From assembly GCA_035651955.1 (NCBI GenBank), contig DASRES010000061.1, positions 1 through 41,209 on the forward strand: a DNA stretch of 41,209 nucleotides, given 5' to 3'. This DNA comes from Acidimicrobiia bacterium (GTDB lineage: Bacteria; Actinomycetota; Acidimicrobiia; IMCC26256; JAMXLJ01). Shown here piece after piece: positions 31,414 to 39,496 of this stretch. Each line of letters opens with the position of its first letter. The stretch's first letter is position 1. A program made the translations under genes and the position numbers. The notes under the pieces were generated by a model. That model did no database searches, had not been told where the DNA came from, and worked only from the letters and a program-made list of their open reading frames with translations.

Positions 31414-32577
31414 ATGCGGCGGACACCGTCGGTCGTCCTCGTCGTGAGCATCGCGGTCGCGGTTGCGGTTGGCGGCGTCGCGTGCTCGGGCGGCGGATCC
31501 GAGCACGCAACGACCGCGTCGACGAGCTCGGCGGCGACCGTGCCGGGCGCGGCGTGGCAGACGATCGCGCCGGCGAGCGCGGGGCTCGACGGCGCGAAGC
31601 TCGACGCCATCGCGCAGGTCGCGCAGCGCGGGAGCTCGAACTGCCTCGTCGTGACGCGCGAGGGTCGCATCGCGGGCGAGTGGTACTTCCGCGGGACGAA
31701 CGCGTCGAGCGCCCAGGACGTCTACTCGATGACCAAGTCGATCACGAGCACGCTCGTCGGCATCGCGCAGGACGACGGCAGGTTGCGGATCGACGACCCG
31801 GCGTCGAGGTGGATCATTGAATGGCAGGGGACGCCCTCCGCGGGCGTGACGATCCGCGACCTGCTGAGCAACGACTCGGGTCGCCAGTGGAGCCCGGCCA
31901 TCGACTACCGCGACCTGCTCCGGGCACCCGACCGCACCGCGTTCGCGATCGGGCTCGGTCAGGCGGAGCCGCCCGGCCGCGTGTGGGCCTACAACAACTC
32001 GGCGATCCAGACGCTGCAACGCGTGCTGCAACGGGCGACAGGCGAGGACGTCGTGCAGTATGCGAAGCAACGGCTCTTCGATCCGATCGGCATGAGCCAG
32101 ACGACGATGACACGCGACCGCGCCGGCAACGCGCAGATGTTCGAGGGCGTCCGCTCGACGTGCCGCGACATGGCGCGCTTCGGGACGCTGATGCTGAACG
32201 ACGGCCGTTGGGGTGACCGGCAGGTCGTGTCCGCCGCGTGGGTGCGGGCGGCGACCGGTGCGCCGTCGCAGCCGCTCAACGCGGGATACGGCTTCCTGTG
32301 GTGGCTGAACCACGAAGGCGCGATCACGAACCCGCTCGTCGCGACAAGCCTCGATCAAGCTCAACAACCGTCGGAGCACGGTCAGATCGCGCCCGGCGCG
32401 CCGGCGTCGATGTACTGGGCGCTCGGGCTCGGCAACCAGTTGGTGCAGGTGGACCCCGGGTCGCGCACGGTCGTCGTACGGCTGGGCACGGGCACGCCCC
32501 GGCCGAAGCCGCCGACGTTCGGGCCGGCGGAGGCGAGCACGGTCGTCACCGAGGCGGTGAGGGAGGCACACCGGTGA
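31414..32577 (+). CDS. Lipoprotein serine hydrolase, beta-lactamase class C-like
   Basis: 387 residues. A lipoprotein signal ends VGGVAC (Cys24), followed by a Ser/Thr/Ala linker. The hydrolase domain has nucleophile Ser105 in SMTK (Lys108), YNN at 193-195 as the second element, and a C-terminal ALGLGNQLVQVDP strand in the third-motif area. Such enzymes cover esterases, D-aminopeptidases and penicillin-binding relatives; the true substrate is unknown. ATG 31414 follows GGAGAG, just downstream of an operator-like repeat. The gene overlaps the next lipoprotein start (GTGA), so both are co-translated under the divergent LacI regulator. Confidence 0.9.
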   Translation: MRRTPSVVLVVSIAVAVAVGGVACSGGGSEHATTASTSSAATVPGAAWQTIAPASAGLDGAKLDAIAQVAQRGSSNCLVVTREGRIAGEWYFRGTNASSAQDVYSMTKSITSTLVGIAQDDGRLRIDDPASRWIIEWQGTPSAGVTIRDLLSNDSGRQWSPAIDYRDLLRAPDRTAFAIGLGQAEPPGRVWAYNNSAIQTLQRVLQRATGEDVVQYAKQRLFDPIGMSQTTMTRDRAGNAQMFEGVRSTCRDMARFGTLMLNDGRWGDRQVVSAAWVRAATGAPSQPLNAGYGFLWWLNHEGAITNPLVATSLDQAQQPSEHGQIAPGAPASMYWALGLGNQLVQVDPGSRTVVVRLGTGTPRPKPPTFGPAEASTVVTEAVREAHR

Positions 32578-33971
32578 CCCGCACGCGAATCCCGGCGCTG
32601 CTCCTTGCGCTCGCGTTGACGTCGACGTCGGTCGCGTCGTGCTCCGGCTCCAGCTCGAAGGCGTCGCCGCGACCGAGCACGCCCGCACCGCACGAGAGCG
32701 ACACGCAGCTCGCGACCGACGCGTACGTCTGGGGCTATCCGCTCGTCGTCACCGAACGGACGCTGCAGTCGCTGGCGCGGCTGACACCGGTCAACCACCT
32801 GACGTTCCAGCCGGCCCGGTCGAACGTGTCGACACGAACGGTCGTGGCGCCGAACACGGACACGCTCTACGCCGTTGCGCCGCTCGACCTGCGTGGCGAG
32901 CCGTACGTGCTGACCCTGCCACGGATCACCGACCGCTACTACGTGTTCCAGTTCCTCTCCGCGTACACGGACTCGTTCGCGTACGTCGGCACGCGGGCGA
33001 CGGGCGGCCGCGCGGGGTCTTGGGCGATCACCCCACCGGGCTGGCACGGCACGCTCCCCGCCGGCATCACGCGCATCGCCTCACCGACGCCACAGCTCCT
33101 GATGCTCGGCCGCTTCCTCGTCGCCGACGATGCCGACGTCACGCGCGTGCACGAGCTGGGCCGCCAGATCACGCTGGAACCGTTGTCGAGCGTGACGCAC
33201 ACGACGCCCGCGCCCACGCCGCCGCCGATCGGCACGCCCGCGGGGACGCCGCAGTCAGTCGCGGCCGCCGGCATCCGGTTCTTCGACGAGCTCGGCGACG
33301 CGCTCGCCATCAACCCGCCCGTCGACCCGCGCGAGCGCGCGACGCTCGCGAGCTTCGCGAAGCTCGGCATCGGACCAGGACGCCACCCGAGCACGCACGT
33401 GCACGACGCGACCGTCCGCGACGCGCTCACGAGCGCGGTCTCCGCGGGTGAGCGACGCATCAGGGATGCCGGCGCGCACGCGGCGCACTCGAGCAACGGC
33501 TGGGTGACCAGCACGGACGTGGGCACCTACGACCACGACGCCTTGCAGCGGGCCGTCGTCGCGAAGATCGGCTGGGGCGCGAACATCCCCGCCGAGGCCG
33601 TCTACGCGCACTCGACCGGCGACACCGCGGGCGAGGCCTACGACGGCGCGCACGACTATGTCGTCCACTTCGACGCCGGCCGGCTGCCCCCCGTCAAGGC
33701 GTTCTGGTCGATCACGTTGTACGGGCCCGACAGCTTCTTCGTCGCGAACCCGATCGACCGGTACGCGATCGGCGACCGCACCGCCGGGTTGCAGTACGGA
33801 CCGGGCGGCTCACTCGACGTGTACGTGCAGCACGATCCCCCACCGGGACACGAGGCGAACTGGCTGCCCGCGCCGACCGGGCCGTTCTACCTCTCGATGC
33901 GCCTCTACCTCCCCGACCGCGCCGTCTTCGACGGGACGTACCGCTATCCGATCGTGACGCGCGTGCGCTGA
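32574..33971 (+). CDS. DUF1254/DUF1214 lipoprotein
   Basis: 465 residues. The lipoprotein signal ends SVASC (Cys23), with a short Ser/Pro linker. DUF1254 follows (about 40-170), with YVWGYPLVVTERTLQSL, VAPNTDTLYAVAPLDLRGEP and DRYYVFQFL. The C-terminal DUF1214 (about 350-460) shows ITLYGPDSFFVANPIDRYAIGDR and NWLPAPTGPFYLSMRLYLP. Both domains are of unknown biochemical function and usually occur together in secreted proteins. The start GTG 32574 overlaps the serine-hydrolase stop, with GGGAGG upstream. Pairing with a serine hydrolase in one transcript suggests a shared extracellular process. Confidence 0.93.
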   Translation: MTRTRIPALLLALALTSTSVASCSGSSSKASPRPSTPAPHESDTQLATDAYVWGYPLVVTERTLQSLARLTPVNHLTFQPARSNVSTRTVVAPNTDTLYAVAPLDLRGEPYVLTLPRITDRYYVFQFLSAYTDSFAYVGTRATGGRAGSWAITPPGWHGTLPAGITRIASPTPQLLMLGRFLVADDADVTRVHELGRQITLEPLSSVTHTTPAPTPPPIGTPAGTPQSVAAAGIRFFDELGDALAINPPVDPRERATLASFAKLGIGPGRHPSTHVHDATVRDALTSAVSAGERRIRDAGAHAAHSSNGWVTSTDVGTYDHDALQRAVVAKIGWGANIPAEAVYAHSTGDTAGEAYDGAHDYVVHFDAGRLPPVKAFWSITLYGPDSFFVANPIDRYAIGDRTAGLQYGPGGSLDVYVQHDPPPGHEANWLPAPTGPFYLSMRLYLPDRAVFDGTYRYPIVTRVR

Positions 33972-34041
33972 GACCGCGGGGAGCGAGCCCGCTGCACGCC
34001 CCGGCGCGAAGACGACACACTGGTGGTGTGGAACGGCGGCG

Positions 34042-37000
34042 GTGGACAACGGCCCGCCGGTGACTCCCGTCGGCCTCGAGGTCCGCCTCCTCGGTGAGGG
34101 CTCGGTCACGTTCGACGGGCGACCGGCGGACGCGCTCTCGGTGCCGCGCGTCCTGCGCCTGTTCGCGCGCGTCGCGATCGCGCCGAGCGGTGCGGTCGAC
34201 CGCGCCAAGCTCGCGTTCGACCTCTGGCCCGACTCGACCGACGCGCAAGCGCGCACGAACCTCCGCAAGCTGCTGCACGACGCGCGCTCCGCGCTGCCGG
34301 CGCTCGACGACGTCATGCAGCTCGATCGTGGCGTGCTTCGGTGGCGCGAAGGCGCGCCGGCGTACGTCGACGTGATCGCCCTGCGCGCGGCCCTCGACGC
34401 CGGAGACGCCGACACGGTCGTCACGCTCTATCGCGGCGACCTCCTGCCCGGGTGCTACGACGACTGGCTCCTGCGCGAGCGCGACGTCTTGCGGATCGCC
34501 ACCTGCGACCTCCTCGACGCCGCGGCGACCGCCGCACTCGAGGCCGACGACGCCCCGGGCGCCCTCCGGTACGCACGCGCGCTCGTCGCGATCGACCCGC
34601 TCCGCGAGGCCGGTCACCGCGCGTGCATGCGGGCGTCCTCGGCACTCGGCGACCGAACCGATGCCGTGCGCGCGTACCACCGGTGCGTCGAGGTGCTCGA
34701 GCAGCAGCTCGGTGTGGCGCCCGAGGCCGAGACGGTCGCGCTGTACGAGCAGATCCGCGACGCGCGCGGCCGCGCTCCCACGGTGACCATCGCTCCCCTC
34801 TCGTCGCGCACGACGACCGCGACGCTCGTTGGACGAGCGGACGAGCTCGCGACCGCACGAGCGCTGTGGGACCGGTGCGCCGCCGGCGAGCCCGCCCTCC
34901 TCGCCGTCACGGGTGAGCCGGGGATCGGCAAGACGCGCCTCGTCGCCGAGCTCGAGCGAGCCATCGCAGCCGACGGCGCCGCGACCGCGCGCACGCGCGC
35001 GTACGAGACAACCGCCGTCATGCCGTGGGGACCGGTCGTCGACTGGCTGCGCAGCAGCGCGCTCCAAGCCCGCGTCTCGCGCCTCGCCGACGTGTGGCGG
35101 CGGCAGATCGCGCGGCTCGTCCCCGAGCTGCGCAGCCCCGACGGCGACGACCTCGCGCCCGCGGACGCCGGCACGACGGGCAGGCGGATCCTCCTGGACG
35201 CCCTCGTCCACGCGCTGACCTCGGCCGGCACGCCGCTGCTGCTCGTGCTCGACGACCTGCAGTGGTGCGACGACGACACGCTCGAGCTCCTCGGGTATCT
35301 CGTCCCGGCCGCGCGCGACGCGCCGCTGATGATCGCGTGCACCGTTCGCGACGAAGAGGTCGTCGCGCGACCCGCGCTGCGCGCGCTGCTCACCGGCCTC
35401 GTCCGCGAGGGACGCGGGACGGAGATCCGTCTCGGTCGGCTGTCGTTCGACGACACGCTGCGGGTCGCGAGCGAGGTCTCGGGTCGTGCCATCGGGTCGG
35501 CGACTGCCCGCCGGGTCTGGGCCGAGACCGAGGGAAGCCCGCTGTTCGCGGTCGAGCTCGCGCGCGCCGACAGCTTCGACGACGACCGGCGCGCCCTCCC
35601 GCCGACGATCCACGCAGTCATCACGGCGCGCCTCGCACGGCTGTCGACGCGCGCACGGGATCTCGCGGAGGTCGCGGCCACGATGGGACGCGAGTTCGAG
35701 CCGACCCTGCTCGCCCGGGCGAGCGGCGCATCCGACGACGACCTCGTGAGCGGTCTCGACGAGCTCTGGCTGCGCCAGATCATCCGCGAGCACCACCAGG
35801 GCTACGACTTCACGCACGACAAGCTCCGCGAGGTGCTCTACGGCACGATCAGCCCCGCCCGGCGCCGACGCCTCCATCGCGGCGTCGCGGACGCGATCGC
35901 CGCCGAGCACGAGCGCGACCTCGCGCCCGTCAGCGCGACGCTCGCCGCGCACTACAGGGCTGCCAGGCTGCCCGACCGAGCGGTCGCCGCATACCGGCGC
36001 GCCGCCGAGTACGACGTCGAGATCTCGGCGCTCGACGACGCGATCGAGTGCCTCGACCGCGCGCTGGAGCTCCTGGCCGATCTCGCACCAGGTCGCGACC
36101 GCGACGAGCTCGAGGTCGAGCTGTGCGTGGCGCGGGGCACCTCGCTCTCGGTGCGGACGGGCTACGGATCCGACCGCACGATGGCGGCGTACGAACGAGG
36201 CGCGGCGGTCTGCCGGCGCTCGCGCGGCGTCGTGGATCCCGCGATCTTGCGCGGCCTCGCCCTCGCCGTCATCTCGCGCTGCGACTTCGCGCGCTCCGCC
36301 GCGCTCGGCTACGAGACGCTCGCCGCATCGCCGGCCGACCCGGTCGCGCTGGTCGAGGGTCACTACGTCGTCGGCGTGAGCGAGTTCTGGCGGGCCAACT
36401 TCGCGGCCTCGCGCGAGCACCTCGAGGCGGCGGTCGCGGCATACCGGGACGACGCGTCGCGCGAGCACATCCGCCGCTTCGCGCAGGACCCGCTGGCCGT
36501 CTGTCTCTGCCGCTTGGCCCTGACCCGGCTGTGGCAGGGCGACCGGGACGAGTCGGTTGCGCTCGTCGCGCGGGCGGTCGAGTACGCCGAGCGCCTCGAC
36601 CATCCGCCGACCCTCGCCTATGTCGTGCTCTTTGCCGCGATCGGCGCGATCGAGCGGGGCGAGCTCGACGTCGCCGCTGACCTGGTCGCGAAGAGCGACG
36701 AAATCTTCGGGCGCTACGGCGAGTTCGCGTACTTCCTGTCACTCGACCGTCTGCTGAGGGCATGGGTCGAGCTGGAGCGCGGTGACGGCACCGGGCTGCG
36801 CGCGATCCAGCGTGCGGTCGACGGGTGGCGCAACGCGACCCAGTCGCTGCACTTCACCTACGGGCTCACGCTGCTCGCCCGCGCGTACGCCCGCTACGGA
36901 CGACCCGAGGCAGGGCGGGCGGTCGTCCACGAGGCCCTCGCGTGGGGCGTCCGGCACGACCAGCACTACGCGGACGCCGCGCTCCTCGTCGTCGACGCCG

Positions 37001-37152
37001 ACCTGCTGGTCGCGTCGGGCGACGACCGATCGGCTCGTGACACGCTGACGAGCGCGCTCGAACGGGCGACGAGCCAGGGAGCGGCCTGGTTCGCGCGCCA
37101 GGCGCGCGATCGGCTCGCGACGCTCCCGAAGCGTTCCCCGACCGGCGCCTGA
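34042..37152 (+). CDS. Large BTAD-AAA-TPR transcriptional regulator
   Basis: 1036 residues. The N-terminal region (about 1-95) resembles an OmpR-like winged helix, followed by a bacterial transcriptional activator domain (BTAD, about 98-245). A nucleotide-binding domain has Walker A GEPGIGKTR (291-299, Lys297) and Walker B LVLDDLQW (Asp404-Asp405). A helical, TPR-like C-terminus extends from about 620. This matches the SARP/AfsR-related large regulators of actinobacteria, which activate neighbouring catabolic or secondary-metabolite genes. GTG at 34042 is the start in use; a GTG at 34060 is possible. It directly precedes the FAD oxidase and may control it. Confidence 0.9.
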   Translation: MDNGPPVTPVGLEVRLLGEGSVTFDGRPADALSVPRVLRLFARVAIAPSGAVDRAKLAFDLWPDSTDAQARTNLRKLLHDARSALPALDDVMQLDRGVLRWREGAPAYVDVIALRAALDAGDADTVVTLYRGDLLPGCYDDWLLRERDVLRIATCDLLDAAATAALEADDAPGALRYARALVAIDPLREAGHRACMRASSALGDRTDAVRAYHRCVEVLEQQLGVAPEAETVALYEQIRDARGRAPTVTIAPLSSRTTTATLVGRADELATARALWDRCAAGEPALLAVTGEPGIGKTRLVAELERAIAADGAATARTRAYETTAVMPWGPVVDWLRSSALQARVSRLADVWRRQIARLVPELRSPDGDDLAPADAGTTGRRILLDALVHALTSAGTPLLLVLDDLQWCDDDTLELLGYLVPAARDAPLMIACTVRDEEVVARPALRALLTGLVREGRGTEIRLGRLSFDDTLRVASEVSGRAIGSATARRVWAETEGSPLFAVELARADSFDDDRRALPPTIHAVITARLARLSTRARDLAEVAATMGREFEPTLLARASGASDDDLVSGLDELWLRQIIREHHQGYDFTHDKLREVLYGTISPARRRRLHRGVADAIAAEHERDLAPVSATLAAHYRAARLPDRAVAAYRRAAEYDVEISALDDAIECLDRALELLADLAPGRDRDELEVELCVARGTSLSVRTGYGSDRTMAAYERGAAVCRRSRGVVDPAILRGLALAVISRCDFARSAALGYETLAASPADPVALVEGHYVVGVSEFWRANFAASREHLEAAVAAYRDDASREHIRRFAQDPLAVCLCRLALTRLWQGDRDESVALVARAVEYAERLDHPPTLAYVVLFAAIGAIERGELDVAADLVAKSDEIFGRYGEFAYFLSLDRLLRAWVELERGDGTGLRAIQRAVDGWRNATQSLHFTYGLTLLARAYARYGRPEAGRAVVHEALAWGVRHDQHYADAALLVVDADLLVASGDDRSARDTLTSALERATSQGAAWFARQARDRLATLPKRSPTGA

Positions 37153-37155
37153 CGG

Positions 37156-37171
37156 GGAACGGTTCCGGAAC
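37156..37171. promoter_or_regulatory. Alternating pentamer dyads upstream of FAD oxidase
   Basis: GGAAC (37156-37160), GTTCC (37162-37166) and GGAAC (37167-37171) alternate in orientation, the last two forming the 10-base palindrome GTTCCGGAAC. They lie 66 bases before the oxidase ATG and could be an activator or repressor site, perhaps for the BTAD protein encoded just upstream. Confidence 0.4.
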
Positions 37172-37236
37172 GGCGGCGCCGTCACGGTGGTCGTCGACCG
37201 GGCGCGGCGCCCGGCGAGACGAGAGGAGATCCCGCG

Positions 37237-38604
37237 ATGACCACCATCGACGCGCTCCGGGAGCGCACACGGGGCGAGGTGATCACGCCTGGCGACCCCG
37301 GTTACGACGAGCACCGCATGGTGCACAACGGCATGCACGACCGCCGCCCCGCGGTCATCGTTCGCTGCGTCGACGCGGCCGACGTGATCGCCGCCGTCGA
37401 CCACGCGCGCGAGAACGGTCTCGATCTCGCGGTGCGCGGCGGCGGACACAGCGTTCCTGGCTTCGGCACATCCGACGGCGGCGTCGTCGCCGACCTCAGC
37501 CTGCTCGCCAACGTCCGCGTCGACCCCGCGCGCAAGACCGCACGTGCGGGCGGCGGCGCGACGTGGGGCGCCTTCGACCACGCGACGCACGCGTTCGGGC
37601 TCGCGACGACGGGCGGGGTCATCTCGACGACCGGCGTCGGGGGCCTGACCCTGGGCGGCGGCATCGGCCATCTCGCGCGCGGGTGCGGCCTGTCCATCGA
37701 CAACCTCGTGTCGGCCGACGTCGTGACCGCGGACGGTCGTCTGGTGAAGGCGAGCGACTACGAGAACGAGGACCTGCTGTGGGCGCTGCGCGGCGGCGGC
37801 GGGAACTTCGGTGTCGCGACGTCGCTCGAGTTCCAGTTGCACGATGTCTCGACGATCGTCGGCGGTCCGATGTTCTACGAGCCCGCCGACGCGCCGGCCG
37901 TCCTCGCGTTCTTCCGCGACTACATCGCCGACGCGCCCGAGCAGTTCGGCTGCTTCTTCGCGTGGCAGATCGCGCCGCCGTTGCCGTTCATCCCGGAAGA
38001 CCGTCACGGCGACCTGTTCTGCGCGCTCGTGACGTGTTGGACGGGGCCGATCGACGAAGCGGACCGCGTCCTGAAGCCGCTGCACGACGTCGCCGAGGTC
38101 AAGGCCGAGCACGTCGCGCCGATGCCGTACCCGGCGCTGAACTCGGCGTTCGACGCGCTGGTGCCACGCGGCTTGCAGCACTACTGGAAGGCGGACTTCG
38201 TCAACGCGCTGACCGACGAGGCGATCGCCGCGCACGTCGAGCACGGCGCGCGCACGCCGGTCGTCAACTCGACGATGCACCTCTATCCGATCAACGGCGC
38301 CGTGCACCGCGTCGGCGCGACCGAGACGGCGTTCGGTCACCGCGACGCGCAGTTCGCCGCGGTGATCGCGGGCATGTGGCCCGACCCGGCCGACAACGCC
38401 GCGAACACGAAGTGGGTGAAGGACTACTACGCCGCGATCCACCCGTACTCGGGGACGGAGGGCGGCTACGTGAACTTCATGGCCTCCGACGACGCCGGGC
38501 GCGTCGAGGCGAACTACGGCCCGAACTACGCGCGGCTCGTCGACGTGAAGCGCACGTGGGACCCGGGGAACCTGTTCCACCTCAACCAGAACATCCGCCC
38601 GTGA
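37237..38604 (+). CDS. FAD-linked oxidase with berberine-bridge C-terminus
   Basis: 455 residues. The FAD_binding_4 (PCMH) domain has VRGGGHSVPGFG (66-77), with His71 as the likely covalent FAD attachment site, and GVISTTGVGGLTLGGGIGHL. The position where bicovalent relatives carry Cys is Ile129, so a single covalent link is expected. The BBE segment ends GNLFHLNQNI, typical of the family. Substrates range from sugars to alkaloids and aromatics; the true one is unknown. GAGAGGAG precedes the ATG at 37237. Confidence 0.94.
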   Translation: MTTIDALRERTRGEVITPGDPGYDEHRMVHNGMHDRRPAVIVRCVDAADVIAAVDHARENGLDLAVRGGGHSVPGFGTSDGGVVADLSLLANVRVDPARKTARAGGGATWGAFDHATHAFGLATTGGVISTTGVGGLTLGGGIGHLARGCGLSIDNLVSADVVTADGRLVKASDYENEDLLWALRGGGGNFGVATSLEFQLHDVSTIVGGPMFYEPADAPAVLAFFRDYIADAPEQFGCFFAWQIAPPLPFIPEDRHGDLFCALVTCWTGPIDEADRVLKPLHDVAEVKAEHVAPMPYPALNSAFDALVPRGLQHYWKADFVNALTDEAIAAHVEHGARTPVVNSTMHLYPINGAVHRVGATETAFGHRDAQFAAVIAGMWPDPADNAANTKWVKDYYAAIHPYSGTEGGYVNFMASDDAGRVEANYGPNYARLVDVKRTWDPGNLFHLNQNIRP

Positions 38605-38618
38605 GCAGGAGGCCTCGT

Positions 38619-38664
38619 CCGGGCGGCGACGCGAGCGGACGACCGAACGCGCACCGCCGCCCGG
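38619..38664. terminator. Long-loop hairpin between convergent genes
   Basis: CCGGGCGGCG (38619-38628) and CGCCGCCCGG (38655-38664) form a perfect 10-base stem with a 26-base loop. It lies between the convergent FAD oxidase and SIMPL genes and could terminate both, but there is no T-run. Confidence 0.4.
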
Positions 38665-38698
38665 GTGGGGCCCGTCGCGTGTTGTTCGTCGAGGGTGC

Positions 38699-39347
38699 TC
38701 AGTCCGCGGCGATCGCGAACGTCATCACGACCCGCACGCGCACGGCCTGGCTCCCGGGCTCGATCGGCATCGGTGCCGCCGCGGCGGACGCGGCGTGGCG
38801 TCGCGCCACGAAGGCCGGCGCGAACGGTTGCCCGCCACCGTCGAGGCCCTCTTCGACCGCGAGGACGGGACCGAGACGCACGCCACTCGCCTTCGCGAGC
38901 TGCTCGGCCTTGATCCGGGCGTCCTGCACCGCATCCCGCCGCGCGGCCGCGTGGAGTGGAGCCGTATCCGAGACGGACAGCCGGATGCCCTGGATCGTCA
39001 CCGCGTCCCCGCCCGCAACGACGACGGCGTTCAAGAGGCCACTCACCTCGTCGATGCGGCGATCGGAGACGAGCACCCCGTAGGTCCCGACGCGCGCCGT
39101 CACGCGTCCTTGCGCCTGGTTCGAACCAGTCCTGCACGGCGAGGCTCTGTGTCCGCACGTTCTCGGTGGGCACACCCGACCGGTGGACCGCACCGACGAC
39201 TGCATCGGCGAGCTGCGCGACGGCGGCGATCGCGTCGGACGCGGAGTCCCGCATCGCCGTCACCACGAGCGAGATCAGGCAACGGTCCGGGACGCCGAGC
39301 GCCGACCCCTCGCCGGCCACCGCGATCACACGCTCCGCGTCGTTCAC
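38699..39347 (-). pseudogene. SIMPL-domain (DUF541) protein gene with one frameshift
   Basis: A SIMPL/DUF541 protein in two frames. The first part (GTG start at 39347) reads MNDAERVIAVAGEGSALGVP through VRTQSLAVQDWFEP. The second reads QAQGRVTARVGTYGVLVSD through KAEQLAKASGVRLGPVLAV to a stop at 38699. Removing one base in the stretch at about 39117-39129 joins them (DWFDQAQGRV) into a protein of about 215 residues, the usual size. The disrupted site is a perfect 14-base palindrome. It may be a real inactivating mutation, a sequencing error or, less likely, programmed frameshifting. SIMPL proteins are usually envelope-associated and of uncertain role. No signal peptide is seen, unlike many relatives. 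Confidence 0.85.
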
Positions 39348-39496
39348 GGCGGCACGCTAACGCCTCGGGCCGCCCGCTCAGCGGGGACGCGTGCCCGGTC
39401 GCGGCGGGATCGTGTGTACGGCCGGGACTCGCAGTGCGGGGCTGGGCAAGAATGGGTCCTGGCTCCTCTTCACGCGAGCGATGGGCAGGGTGACCC

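Noticed and set aside
33712-36603. Very long reverse-strand open frame opposite the BTAD regulator
   Set aside because: The translated protein is Arg/Asp/Val-rich without motifs and lies opposite a regulator with clear Walker, BTAD and TPR-like signatures. It is a compositional shadow.
37156-37171. GAA/TTC/GAA pattern matching a eukaryotic heat-shock element
   Set aside because: This is a bacterial genome without heat-shock factor, so the match to the eukaryotic consensus is coincidental; only the palindrome itself is kept as a candidate site.
39116-39129. GGTTCGAACC, resembling a tRNA T-arm, suggesting a tRNA gene
   Set aside because: The loop and stem spacing do not fit a T-arm (the palindrome leaves only a six-base loop for CC-pairing) and no acceptor, D-arm or anticodon arm can be drawn around it. 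It lies inside the SIMPL coding region.
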